Positions 36,297 through 45,147 of a stretch of 53,703 nucleotides of DNA are shown piece by piece. The notes beneath the pieces were generated by a model. It was not told the origin of the DNA. It searched no databases and was given only the letters and a program-made list of their open reading frames with translations. A program made the translations under genes and the position numbers. This stretch comes from a virus: IMG/VR virus record IMGVR_UViG_3300042507_005553, positions 1 through 53,703 of that record; one strand, given 5' to 3'. The stretch's first letter is position 1. Each line of letters begins with the position of its first letter.

Positions 36297-37149
36297 AATT
36301 TAAAATATATTTGGCTAGTGATTTTGTGGTTAAATTTTCTTTGGTGTATGAATGTAATATTTTTAATATATCAAAATATTTTTGCTCATCAAAATTAAAA
36401 GCTAATTCTCTAGCTTCTAATAATAATTCTTTTGGAAGATTAGTTAAGGTGTTTTTAGGACATTCATGTAAGTCTACAAAATATGGAATACAATTATTAG
36501 CTAGTATTTCATAATGTCTCATACAATCCCATCCAGCTTTTTTCATTGTTATCCCAAAATAAGATCTATTATAATCATTATAATATTCTTGTTCTATATC
36601 AAATTTATATCCGTCTTGTCCTGGAATTATAGTACCATATTCTTGAGTCTTATTTAATTGATTTAAAGCTATTTTACATTCTGGTATTGCAAAATGAATA
36701 GGAATAAATTTATTTGATGTTAATTCTCGTTTAAAATATGGATGGGTATTACTAAGAGGATGTATAGATGTGTCATCTGCTCCATCAATTAAAAATACTT
36801 TATTGTTAGGGTATGTTTTAGAAACTATATCATAGTAATCTAAGCATCTATTTATTGTTCCATAAATTATTAAGTCAAAGTATTTATCTTTGATTTTTTC
36901 CTCTATGTTAGTTCTATTAACATTATCTTTATCTATAAGATAAGTAGAAGTAAAACCTTTACCCCATAATAAATTTTGTGGTATTTTGTCTTGATTTTCT
37001 TTATATAAATGAACAATAGGAGTACTATCTACTACTTCAACATTTTCTAATTCAGTTAAACCATAAAAAACAATATCATTTAAATAATCATTTAAAAATC
37101 CACCTGATTTAAGGATACTTTGATGGTTAGTTATATATAATATTTTCAT
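36289..37149 (-). CDS. Exostosin-like glycosyltransferase (286 aa)
   Basis: The C-terminal half has SYFGITMKKAGWDCMRHYEILANNCIPYFVDLHECPKNT, which matches the GT47/exostosin-type pattern (xGxTxKxxGWDxxRHxEI.A..C.P.). Likely a transferase for a phage surface or DNA-modifying sugar. The start ATG is also an ATGA overlap with its upstream neighbour. Confidence 0.7.
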   Translation of the reverse strand: MKILYITNHQSILKSGGFLNDYLNDIVFYGLTELENVEVVDSTPIVHLYKENQDKIPQNLLWGKGFTSTYLIDKDNVNRTNIEEKIKDKYFDLIIYGTINRCLDYYDIVSKTYPNNKVFLIDGADDTSIHPLSNTHPYFKRELTSNKFIPIHFAIPECKIALNQLNKTQEYGTIIPGQDGYKFDIEQEYYNDYNRSYFGITMKKAGWDCMRHYEILANNCIPYFVDLHECPKNTLTNLPKELLLEARELAFNFDEQKYFDILKILHSYTKENLTTKSLAKYILNYV

Positions 37150-38066
37150 ATTAAAAATACTTTATTAAATTGTTTTATTATATTTTCTGGGGTGAAATCT
37201 TGATAACAATTCCATTCTTTATTTTCTATATCCGATTTCTGAATGTTTAATAATATGTTATATAATGAGCCATAATCATTGTAATATATTCCTTTATCTC
37301 CTAATACATTTATATGATTACGTTCTTCGGAATTAAAATATGTAATTACAGGCTTGTTTTTAGTTGAAAATTCCCCTATTGCTAAACCAAATGTTTCTCC
37401 TCTTTCACGAGCATGAATCATAGTATCACATGTGTTTATAAAAGCTACTTTTTGCTCTTGATCAGTAGTGCCATCAATAAATAAAACATTATCTATATCA
37501 CAAAATGGTTTTTGATTCATAAAAAGAAATATAATATCTTTTCTAATCTTAGCTATATCTGTAACAGCTTTTTGAGCAAAAGGTATTTCAAAATTGCTTC
37601 CACCATACCATCCTATTACTAATTTATCTTTAACATTAAAAAATTCTTTAAAATCTTCTTTAACATCAGGTAAATTTATCATATGGGGGACATATGGGGA
37701 ATTATTTCCATGATTTTTAGCTAGCCATTCAGAAACATAAGCATAAACACTACCATGTGGATCATAAGATGGAAATACTACATGAACTAAATTTTTAGCA
37801 TCTAAATGTGATTGATTATCATTAAATCCATATTTTAAAGAATAAAAATAATCACAAGGAAAAGTTTGAATATCTTTAAATGAGTCAAATAATAATGTTG
37901 AAAATCTATTTTTAAATTTTTCATAACTTTTTAATTCTGCTGTTTTTAATGATACAATAATAGATTTATTTCCTAAAATAGTTTCATTAAAATGAGCATA
38001 ATCATATGTAGCTATACTAGTTCCCCTTTCATTTAAATTAGGGTCAAAAAATAAAACTGTTTTCAT
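37146..38066 (-). CDS. GT-B group 1 glycosyltransferase (306 aa)
   Basis: LVIGWYGGSNFEIPF... and RERGETFGLAIGEFSTKNKPVITYFN fit GT4-type E-x7-E region (GETFGLAIGE). Nucleotide-sugar-dependent transferase. It lacks a long N-terminal domain. Coupled to the 36289 gene by an ATGA overlap. Confidence 0.75.
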   Translation of the reverse strand: MKTVLFFDPNLNERGTSIATYDYAHFNETILGNKSIIVSLKTAELKSYEKFKNRFSTLLFDSFKDIQTFPCDYFYSLKYGFNDNQSHLDAKNLVHVVFPSYDPHGSVYAYVSEWLAKNHGNNSPYVPHMINLPDVKEDFKEFFNVKDKLVIGWYGGSNFEIPFAQKAVTDIAKIRKDIIFLFMNQKPFCDIDNVLFIDGTTDQEQKVAFINTCDTMIHARERGETFGLAIGEFSTKNKPVITYFNSEERNHINVLGDKGIYYNDYGSLYNILLNIQKSDIENKEWNCYQDFTPENIIKQFNKVFLI

Positions 38067-38067
38067 A

Positions 38068-38256
38068 TTATTTTCTTATAAATAAAATATCTTGTTGATG
38101 AACTGTAGGGTGATTATTTTCGTCTAACATTTCTGCTTTTTTAAATCCAAAATTATCCATAAATTTTATTACTTCATCTACTCCAGGTAAATATCTAATA
38201 TCAATATTAGTATAACCTTCGATATGTTTTGTTCCGCAACCTAAATGTAATTTCAT
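38068..38256 (-). CDS. Truncated SAM methyltransferase (62 aa)
   Basis: KLHLGCGTKHIEGYTNIDIRYLPGVDEV is motif I of a class I methyltransferase, immediately followed by GFKKAEMLDENNHPT..ILFIRK, which looks like the extreme C-terminus of such proteins. The central 100 or so residues are missing, so it is likely an internal-deletion remnant; still intact in frame. Confidence 0.6.
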   Translation of the reverse strand: MKLHLGCGTKHIEGYTNIDIRYLPGVDEVIKFMDNFGFKKAEMLDENNHPTVHQQDILFIRK

Positions 38257-38906
38257 ATTGTTTCGTAAAATTTATTTTGTATTTCTTGCCTTTGGATCGT
38301 TTTTGTGTGGTTTAGACTCCATTTTTCATCTAAAGGTAATGCAGTATATGTTTTATAGTTGATTAAAACTTCATGAACTTTATTTTTCCAACATATTCCT
38401 TTATTTAATCGAAAAACTCTCATTTGTAAGTCAGGCCAGCAATTTCTTCCTTTCTCATCTATACTCCATCCCCATTCTTGTAAATGTTTACCTTCTATCC
38501 CTATAGTAAAATTTTCTCTAGGAAGAACAAACATATCTATTTCAGGATTTTCTTCTATTATTATTGGTAAGTGTTTAATTAAAAATGGATGTGGAATTTC
38601 ATCAGCATCTAATTGTATTAAAACATCTCCACTAGCATTGCGTATTAATTCATTTTTAAACGAAGCAAAGTCGTTATTTAGTGGGAATATATACCATTTA
38701 CTATTAAGTATGGATTGAGATTCAATATGTCCTTCATGATTAAAATTAGTAAATAAATTACAAACCTCTAACACTTCAGGAGTATATGTTGAGTCTAGTT
38801 GAATTATTACTTCGTCCTCTTCTCGGATATTTTCCTTTAAAAAATGAAGTAATTTTTCTAATTCAGCTGCTTCATTATGAGCACAAATACAATATGATAA
38901 TTTCAT
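38253..38906 (-). CDS. Family 2 glycosyltransferase (217 aa)
   Basis: LSYCICAHNEAAELEKLLHFL, LIQLDADEIPHPFLI (DxD) and NKVHEVLINY are hallmarks of WaaE-like GT2 enzymes. Sugar transfer, substrate unknown. Coupled to the methyltransferase remnant by ATGA overlap. Confidence 0.82.
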   Translation of the reverse strand: MKLSYCICAHNEAAELEKLLHFLKENIREEDEVIIQLDSTYTPEVLEVCNLFTNFNHEGHIESQSILNSKWYIFPLNNDFASFKNELIRNASGDVLIQLDADEIPHPFLIKHLPIIIEENPEIDMFVLPRENFTIGIEGKHLQEWGWSIDEKGRNCWPDLQMRVFRLNKGICWKNKVHEVLINYKTYTALPLDEKWSLNHTKTIQRQEIQNKFYETI

Positions 38907-38929
38907 AGAGTTAATATAATAAATATATC

Positions 38930-39403
38930 TTAGTTTTCCACACCTCTAGGCATAACTCCAATAAACTCTAAAGAATCTATAAATCCTTTTTTACCAAATT
39001 TCTTCATAGTTTTCATATCCATTTTATATTCATAAAACTCACCTTTTTTACCTGGAATTGGGTATTTTTCTTTTTCTTCATCAGTAACCTTAGTTGCTAA
39101 TACTCCTACCCATTCCCAATCTTCAGTTGAAGTTCCATTTATAAACACCATTCCTGATGCTGGTAGATTAATACTTTGTGGTAACCAAATCATTTCAGTT
39201 TCAGGATCTTTCCAAGCTAATTGTTTATATAATTCAGGTAGAAGTTCAATTTGTTCGTTATAAAAATCTTCTCCTTCTTTCATTAATGAGTTAGTGAAAT
39301 AACCCGAAGCTAAACTCATATAATTACTAATACCAGGAGCTACTTCAGTTACGTAACATAATGGTTCTTTAGTCATTGGACATGTAATTAAATTATCTTT
39401 CAT
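38930..39403 (-). CDS. Conserved phage hypothetical protein (157 aa)
   Basis: MKDNLITCPMTKEPLCYVTEVAPGISNYMSLASGYFTNSLMKEG... Sequences starting with a CPxTKEPLCY motif occur in large marine/T4-like phages. Function unknown. Sits between two glycosyltransferase genes. Confidence 0.7.
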   Translation of the reverse strand: MKDNLITCPMTKEPLCYVTEVAPGISNYMSLASGYFTNSLMKEGEDFYNEQIELLPELYKQLAWKDPETEMIWLPQSINLPASGMVFINGTSTEDWEWVGVLATKVTDEEKEKYPIPGKKGEFYEYKMDMKTMKKFGKKGFIDSLEFIGVMPRGVEN

Positions 39404-39409
39404 TTTATT

Positions 39410-40735
39410 TTATTTTTGTGGTTCAATTTTAGTGAGTTTTGGAAGCTCTATTTTACGAAGTTGAGGTAACTTAAGAGCTACAGCACGAGGAATTTTAGAA
39501 TCAATTTCATCAAAAATGATCTTCATTTTATCCTTCATAGCATCCCAACTAAATTCCTTTCTATTCTTAAATCCAAGTCTTTTACCTTTTACAGCTGCGT
39601 CTTTGTAATTTTCAAATACTGCTCTAAATGCATTTCCTATTTCTCCATGATTTGGAGAAAACCACTGAGACTCAGCTAATATCATATTTGGAACAACTGT
39701 AGAAGGATGTACATTTTTTAATTCACCATTAACCAAATAACTAAATTCAGGATCAAGAAAATCAATATGTCCACTCCAATTAGATGCTATGATTGGTTTA
39801 TTAATCATACTAAATTCAAGTAATGGTCTTCCAAATCCCTCACCTTTAGTAAGACTAACCATTGCTTTTATTTTTGGATGGTTATACAGTTCATTCATTT
39901 CACTATCAGAAAATTCACCATGTAATAAATAAACAGGTGGAATTTTGTTAGAATTAACGGATTTTCGAAGACTATCTAATTTCTTAAGTATTTCTCTTCT
40001 ATCCATATAAGATGAGGCACCACCACTAGTTTTTAGGATAAGAGCAGGTTGATTGGTTTTGTTTTTAAATGTCTCGTAAAATGCTTTAACTAATAAAGAT
40101 ACATTTTTGCGATCTTCCCCAAATTCTGCGCTTAAATTTATCCAATGTCCACAAAATAAGAAAGCAAATTGTTCTTTAACTGAGCTTAGGTCAATATTTT
40201 TAACATCTTCTGAGGGGATTGGTTTATATACTGATAAATCAGCCCCTTCAAATAGTACTTCCATCTTAGTTGATAATTCAACTTTACCTTCTAGTTGTTG
40301 GGTTTGTGGGTTTTGTCTATTGAATTTAGTATTTTTAAATACTGTTTTAGCATGTTCAGATGAAACTAATACTAAATCCATTCTGTTACAACCTTCAATC
40401 CAAGAACCATCACATATTGTTGTTTCTATTCCCGCTGTAATACCTACGTTAAATTTTCCTACTTTTTGAAATTCAGATGGAATTGTTATCCATATCATTA
40501 TATCAGGTTGATATTGTAATTGTGGAGTTGTTAGCGAATATTCTTCTAAGAATTTCCATTCAGGATTATCATCTGAAAATCCTTGAGGTGTGTTTCCCCA
40601 TCTACAAGGAAATATTTTTATATCCCAAGTGTCTTTATAAAGATCAATTAATGCTTTAACAACATCACGGCTACGACTTCCGTATCCTGAGTAAGTTTGT
40701 ACTGGTGCGTAAATTACACATTTTAATTTGTTCAT
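39410..40735 (-). CDS. GT-B glycosyltransferase (441 aa)
   Basis: GYGSRSRDVVKALI (N-terminal GT-B loop), KLVVVSSEHAKTVFK-type helix, SLTKGEGFGRPLLEFSMINKPIIASNWSGHIDF (E-x7-E region). GT4-like. The C-terminal tail has repeats LPQLRKIE and LPKLTKIE. Probably acts on a phage surface glycan or nucleotide-linked sugar. Confidence 0.82.
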   Translation of the reverse strand: MNKLKCVIYAPVQTYSGYGSRSRDVVKALIDLYKDTWDIKIFPCRWGNTPQGFSDDNPEWKFLEEYSLTTPQLQYQPDIMIWITIPSEFQKVGKFNVGITAGIETTICDGSWIEGCNRMDLVLVSSEHAKTVFKNTKFNRQNPQTQQLEGKVELSTKMEVLFEGADLSVYKPIPSEDVKNIDLSSVKEQFAFLFCGHWINLSAEFGEDRKNVSLLVKAFYETFKNKTNQPALILKTSGGASSYMDRREILKKLDSLRKSVNSNKIPPVYLLHGEFSDSEMNELYNHPKIKAMVSLTKGEGFGRPLLEFSMINKPIIASNWSGHIDFLDPEFSYLVNGELKNVHPSTVVPNMILAESQWFSPNHGEIGNAFRAVFENYKDAAVKGKRLGFKNRKEFSWDAMKDKMKIIFDEIDSKIPRAVALKLPQLRKIELPKLTKIEPQK

Positions 40736-40746
40736 ATAACTTTTAT

Positions 40747-42189
40747 TTAGTAAGTAAGTTTGTGTTTAAGAATTCTTGGTTCGTAATCTGTATCTTTTAA
40801 TAACTCATATTTTTCTCTAGGTTTCCAAGTATTAAATAACTCATCAATACTTTCAATGACTCTATTACTCATTTTTTCTGCTGTAAATCCAGCTTCATCA
40901 CTTATTGCCCATTCCCTTGCTGCATCACTCATTTCTTTCTTTTCATCTTTAGATTTTTTATACAATTCCATAATTGCTTGAGCTGCATCTTCTGATTGAC
41001 ATTTATCATCAAAAATATATGGAGTAGGAACTGAACCTACTAATGAGTTATTTGTTGGGAATACTGGAATTGCCCATTTACCACATTTTTTATATGTTCC
41101 TTTATGATTAGAAGGTACATTTTCATTTGGAGTAAACCAATTTCCATCTTCATCTTCAAATCTCATTTGATCTTGCATACCTCCAGTTACGTTTCCAATT
41201 ATCGGAGTACCTGCTAACATACTTTCAGTTAATGATAATCCCCAACCTTCATTTGAAGTTAACAAAATAGTACCATCAGCCATATTGTATAACCAATTCA
41301 TTTGATCTATAGATGCTTTGGATTCATCAATAACAACATTGTTTTCTTCACTACATAAATATTCAATTACTGCTGGTAAATCAGTTCCATTCTCATCAAT
41401 TGCATTAGTATGAAGGATAAGTAAACATTTCTTTTTCTCGGCTTCTGTGAGTTGATCATTAAACATCTTCCAAGCTAAGATAGTATCTGGAATGCTTTTT
41501 CTTCTAATATTTCTAGAGTTGAATAATAAAATAAAATCATATTCTTTACCCTTGGTAATATTATTTTTATATTCTATATATTCTTTAGAATTTAATTCTT
41601 CTTCACTTAATGGACGGAAAGACTTATGATTTAAACCATGTGGTACGTATGATATAATTTTATTTTTAACTTTACTACCTAAAACGTTCTTATTAATAAA
41701 GACAGTTTGTTTAGATATACCTAATAAAGCATCACAACTTTCATAAAATTCTTTATTATACATTGGAGCAGGAACACTATCCCATATATTAAGATAAACT
41801 ATAGGAATTTGTTTTCTAAGCTCATTCTCCATTTGGAATAACCAAACAAAATACCTTGGATCAGTTATAAGCATTATAGCATCAGGTTTATCTAATTTTA
41901 TAATTGCTCTTAATAATTCAGGATTCCCATAACCATCAGTTGGATACATTATTACACTAGAATCATTTATCCCAGCTAAATTATTTGTATCTGCAGATAA
42001 GTCTAATCTTTTACCTTTTTCAGGATGAGTAATTGCTCCACCTAATGTTACCCAATCATAGTGATGACATGTATTTATTACTATTTCACGAGCAACATTC
42101 CCCACGCCTGAGTAAGCTCTTATATCGTCCGATATTAGTAATATTTTTTTTCTTTGATTTGAAGGTAAATAACCTAATTTTTCTTCCAT
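40747..42189 (-). CDS. GT-B glycosyltransferase (480 aa)
   Basis: AYSGVGNVAREIVIN, FILLFNSRNIRRKS, and TSNEGWGLSLTESMLAGTPIIGNVTGGMQDQM make it a clear GT4-like enzyme. Ends near the 39410 start. Followed on the upstream side by the second GIY-YIG endonuclease. Confidence 0.85.
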   Translation of the reverse strand: MEEKLGYLPSNQRKKILLISDDIRAYSGVGNVAREIVINTCHHYDWVTLGGAITHPEKGKRLDLSADTNNLAGINDSSVIMYPTDGYGNPELLRAIIKLDKPDAIMLITDPRYFVWLFQMENELRKQIPIVYLNIWDSVPAPMYNKEFYESCDALLGISKQTVFINKNVLGSKVKNKIISYVPHGLNHKSFRPLSEEELNSKEYIEYKNNITKGKEYDFILLFNSRNIRRKSIPDTILAWKMFNDQLTEAEKKKCLLILHTNAIDENGTDLPAVIEYLCSEENNVVIDESKASIDQMNWLYNMADGTILLTSNEGWGLSLTESMLAGTPIIGNVTGGMQDQMRFEDEDGNWFTPNENVPSNHKGTYKKCGKWAIPVFPTNNSLVGSVPTPYIFDDKCQSEDAAQAIMELYKKSKDEKKEMSDAAREWAISDEAGFTAEKMSNRVIESIDELFNTWKPREKYELLKDTDYEPRILKHKLTY

Positions 42190-42214
42190 ATGTGTTGATT
42201 TATCTTTAATATAA

Positions 42215-42952
42215 TTAATTTTCTTTATATTTCCAAATATAATTACCTGCTCGTTTAACTTTCCCTAATAAATTAGCACTAATGTTAGTGATTTTAGTTT
42301 CACTTTTAGCCTGTTTAATAGAATCCCATTCTCTAACAAAACTCCCACTTAAATCATATTGAATAATACACTTAGATAATGATTTAATTTTTTGTTGAAT
42401 AGCTTTATCACTGTGTTTTCCTCCTTTTGGAGCACCCATATTCTTCCTTTTTTCTTCTGAATGTTTTCTTCCGCTATTTGCTTTACTTATTTTTTCTTTG
42501 GATTCTACTGTGTGTATTATTCCTTTTCTATAGGTATTACCTAAATTTGTCATTCTGGCAGATGGAAACGGTTTTCCTAATTTAGATTTCCTTATATTTT
42601 CTATTCTATTTGGTGAATTAGATATTTTTTGTTTGGTTTCTTCACTACATAACCCTTTTGATCCTCCTAATTTACAATTTAGACCACCCCACCCTAATGT
42701 ATTATATAGTAGTCCCCAATATATTTCTCTTTCATTTAATTGTTCTACTAAGCATTCTTCTATAATTTCAAACTTGTGATTTTCCCATCCATGTTTTTTA
42801 AGAGAATTATATATTTTAGGCTGTTGTTTACATGATAATATTCTATATGTATCATATCTTTTCCAAACATTAGTTGATTGCCCAACATAAACTTCACCCA
42901 TTATGTTTGTTATTTTGTAAATTCCTATGATAACGTTGTCTTGCTTTTTCAT
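42215..42952 (-). CDS. GIY-YIG homing endonuclase 2
   Basis: Start at 42952 (MKKQDNVIIGIYKITN). GIYKIT...VYVGQS, then EREIYWGLLYN, NUMOD3 repeats (SEETKQKISNSP, SKEKISKANSG, HSEEKRKNMGAP) and SIKQAKSETKITNISANLLG. Homing endonuclease upstream of the glycosyltransferase gene. Confidence 0.83.
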   Translation of the reverse strand: MKKQDNVIIGIYKITNIMGEVYVGQSTNVWKRYDTYRILSCKQQPKIYNSLKKHGWENHKFEIIEECLVEQLNEREIYWGLLYNTLGWGGLNCKLGGSKGLCSEETKQKISNSPNRIENIRKSKLGKPFPSARMTNLGNTYRKGIIHTVESKEKISKANSGRKHSEEKRKNMGAPKGGKHSDKAIQQKIKSLSKCIIQYDLSGSFVREWDSIKQAKSETKITNISANLLGKVKRAGNYIWKYKEN

Positions 42953-43049
42953 CTTCTTGCTCTTTATTTTTCCAATAATAATCACGAGCACGTTGTCTTT
43001 TAACATTATTTTTTTCTTCTAATGTTTGATATTTTTTTAAACGGCCCAT
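42894..43049 (-). CDS. Small basic ORF overlapping the GIY-YIG gene (51 aa)
   Basis: MGRLKKYQTLEEKNNVKRQRARDYYWKNKEQEDEKARQRYHRN... a very basic, helical ORF with no relation to the GIY-YIG frame, overlapping it by about 58 bp. This MGRxKKY...ARDYYWKNKE pattern is often seen at the start of genes carrying homing-type nucleases. It may be a separate gene interrupted by the endonuclease insertion or the true N-terminus after a frameshift. Confidence 0.5.
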   Translation of the reverse strand: MGRLKKYQTLEEKNNVKRQRARDYYWKNKEQEDEKARQRYHRNLQNNKHNG

Positions 43050-43089
43050 TTTATTATAAATATATAAAGATCCAAAAAAGATACAATTA

Positions 43090-43272
43090 CTATTTGGATG
43101 TTGTGGAATTATTAATCATCTTTCGGAATTCTTCATCGTTTATGTACAAATTCATACACACATCTACTAATTTATTTAGACTGCTTTTATATTTTATACT
43201 TAAAATTTTAAATTCCTCAAATTGATCAGGATTTACTTTTACACTTGTGAGTTTTTGTTCTGAAGATCTCAT
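43090..43272 (-). CDS. Ribbon-helix-helix-like small protein (60 aa)
   Basis: LTSVKVNPDQFEEFKILSIKYKSSLNKLVDVCMNLYI fits a ribbon-helix-helix (Arc/MetJ-type) DNA-binding fold. Possibly a transcription regulator near the replication genes. It lies between the GIY-YIG locus and the nuclease gene. Confidence 0.55.
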   Translation of the reverse strand: MRSSEQKLTSVKVNPDQFEEFKILSIKYKSSLNKLVDVCMNLYINDEEFRKMINNSTTSK

Positions 43273-43304
43273 TTTTATTGTTTATATATACATATATGAG
43301 TATT

Positions 43305-44249
43305 CTAAGAGACTCCAGAGTTGCAAAACTTAGTGTTAAGAAATGAACAAAATTTACATCCCCATTCACTTGGGTTAGGGAGATTATTAGATGTTTTATA
43401 ACCATTATTATCAAAACATTCATTTATAAATGAATCTAATGCGTTAACTGCTTTAGTTATTTTCCCTTTCCCAGAAGCTGGGATGAATTCTTGGATCCTC
43501 TTTTGAGGAAATTCAGATTGTTCAGGTAATTTTCGTTTTAATATCATAAACTCTACTTCGATTTTATTTATATCTATATTAAATTGAGTAGAAAAGAAAT
43601 GTTTATATAATAATAATTGATTTATTTTATTTTCATCTTTCTTCTGGTAATCACCCCATGATCCTTTTGATGTTTTAAAATCATATATTTTAAAGGTTTC
43701 AGTAGGTTCATGATACATTACTAAATCTATAAGACCCTTGAATATAACGTTGTTATATTGTTTGTTTGGAGTTGTTAATATTGGTACTTCAACTCCAATT
43801 AGATGCCATCCTCTTTTGCTAAAATATAAACTTTTTTTCTTTTTTAGAAAATTTAATATTTCTACTCCATCATCATAATATTCTCTCATTTCATCAGAAT
43901 TACTAAAATGTGTGTTATTATTCTTTTCATAAACTGTTTTATATTCAGATCTAAAATTTTCGGAAAATTCTTCTTCTAAATCTAATCTATCGGCAGCGGC
44001 CGCACTTTGAGTATACATTATAGTAATATATTTTTGAATAGTATTATGCATACTTGTTCCAAATATTGAATTTATGCTAGCATCAAATAAATAATTTCCA
44101 TCTTTATATTTTAATTCCCATTGTTTTGGGCAATTAGTAAAAGTAGATAATTGACTATATGAAATAGACTTTTGATAAGCATAATTTAATTCAGGTAATT
44201 TATACTTTTGTATAGACTTAACTATTGAAGGGATTTTTTTACCTGCCAT
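43305..44249 (-). CDS. RecB/Cas4-type PD-(D/E)xK nuclease with Fe-S cysteines
   Basis: SQLSTFTNCPKQWELKY (N-terminal Cys), GTSMHNTIQKYI, VIFKGLIDLVMYHEPTETFKIYDFKTSKG (D...DFKT, PD-x-DxK-type core) and the C-terminal WGCKFCSFLNTKFC. These four cysteines frame a likely Fe-S cluster as in Cas4/AddB. Probably a DNA exonuclease for end processing or recombination. Next to the replication genes. Confidence 0.8.
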   Translation of the reverse strand: MAGKKIPSIVKSIQKYKLPELNYAYQKSISYSQLSTFTNCPKQWELKYKDGNYLFDASINSIFGTSMHNTIQKYITIMYTQSAAAADRLDLEEEFSENFRSEYKTVYEKNNNTHFSNSDEMREYYDDGVEILNFLKKKKSLYFSKRGWHLIGVEVPILTTPNKQYNNVIFKGLIDLVMYHEPTETFKIYDFKTSKGSWGDYQKKDENKINQLLLYKHFFSTQFNIDINKIEVEFMILKRKLPEQSEFPQKRIQEFIPASGKGKITKAVNALDSFINECFDNNGYKTSNNLPNPSEWGCKFCSFLNTKFCNSGVS

Positions 44250-44463
44250 CTTTTTCTTTAAACATTTGTTGGGCTTTTTTCAAATATAAAATTGCATCCA
44301 TGTGTTCTTCTAAAGCATGGTTAATATAGTCTTCAAATGATAAATCACTTCTATCAAGTGTTTGACCATACTTTTCTTTCCCCATCTTAGCTCTATCAAT
44401 AAACTTTTCAATAATAGACTGAACTATAGAATCTGGGGTAAATTCATCATATTTTACTGGCAT
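44239..44463 (-). CDS. MazG-like (dATP/dGTP diphosphohydrolase-like) protein (74 aa)
   Basis: Start at 44463 (MPVKYDEFTPDSIVQSI). RAKMGKEKYGQTLDRSDLSFEDYINHALEEHMDAILYL carries an EExxD-like helix (HALEEHMDA) typical of all-alpha NTP pyrophosphatases. Could cleave dNTPs in phage nucleotide control; assignment by pattern only. Confidence 0.55.
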   Translation of the reverse strand: MPVKYDEFTPDSIVQSIIEKFIDRAKMGKEKYGQTLDRSDLSFEDYINHALEEHMDAILYLKKAQQMFKEKDGR

Positions 44464-44905
44464 TCTTCTTTGATTTTTTAGGTTGAGATTCATTTATCCC
44501 CATACTATCTAGAATATCTTTTACCTCATCTTTAGATAAGAGTTCTAAATATTCTGAAGCCTCTCTATTAGAACATTCATAGTACTTAGATATATTATCT
44601 AATAATTCAGGGTCTTGTGGCTTTTTAGTAGTTTTAATATATGGGAAATAAGTCTTTTGGGATTTTGGAATCATAGAACAATATACTATATATGATTTTT
44701 CTTTATCTTGGATATTCAGTTTCTGAACATAGTTAACTATATCCAAATAACCTTGATTCATTGAAAGAAACTTATTAATCATAAATACATTATATGTCTT
44801 TTTATCTTCCTCAGAGAAATCATTCCAATTTTTCTTAAAACTAATTATTTGTTTTATCCAATCAAATAATGATAATGAACTATTTTGTTGGATCTTCTTT
44901 TTCAT
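44447..44905 (-). CDS. gp62: Clamp loader small subunit (T4 gp62-like)
   Basis: 152 residues, SLSLFDWIKQIISFKKNWNDFSEEDKKTYNVFMINKFLSMNQGYLDIVNYVQKL, a pattern used by T4-like gp62 (W.-F..ED.K.Y..FM(I/V)NRxLSM). With gp44 it loads the sliding clamp. Neighbouring gp44 homologue two genes upstream supports this. Confidence 0.7.
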   Translation of the reverse strand: MKKKIQQNSSLSLFDWIKQIISFKKNWNDFSEEDKKTYNVFMINKFLSMNQGYLDIVNYVQKLNIQDKEKSYIVYCSMIPKSQKTYFPYIKTTKKPQDPELLDNISKYYECSNREASEYLELLSKDEVKDILDSMGINESQPKKSKKNASKI

Positions 44906-45146
44906 ATAAGTCTCTAAATTCTTGTTGTAATTCTTTAGGTAATAATTCTATTAGTACTTTTTTAGTTACTAAATCATAGAAGCAAGGTACTGGAATAATA
45001 ACATCCTCTGGGGAACCTGCTACGAATTTAGATAATTTTTTTAACACTACTCCTTCTGTAAATACACAATTTCCTTCAGGTGAAAATACAGTTGTTGCTA
45101 ATTTAATATCAATTTTTGGTTGGTTTACTTGTGATGGTCCGTTCAT
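44880..45146 (-). CDS. Hypothetical protein (88 aa)
   Basis: MNGPSQVNQPKIDIKLATTVFSPEGNCVFTEGVVLKKLSKFVAGSPEDVIIPVPCFYDL..., a small beta-rich protein located between gp62- and gp44-like genes. Its place in the replisome cluster suggests a replication role, but nothing in the sequence shows it. Confidence 0.65.
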   Translation of the reverse strand: MNGPSQVNQPKIDIKLATTVFSPEGNCVFTEGVVLKKLSKFVAGSPEDVIIPVPCFYDLVTKKVLIELLPKELQQEFRDLYEKEDPTK

Positions 45147-45147
45147 T

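Noticed and set aside
40107-40469. Plus-strand ORF of 120 aa
   Set aside because: Antisense shadow of the glycosyltransferase gene, which has clear family motifs.
43305-44249. Cas4 of a phage CRISPR system
   Set aside because: The RecB/Cas4-type nuclease lies among replication genes and there is no repeat array or other cas gene.
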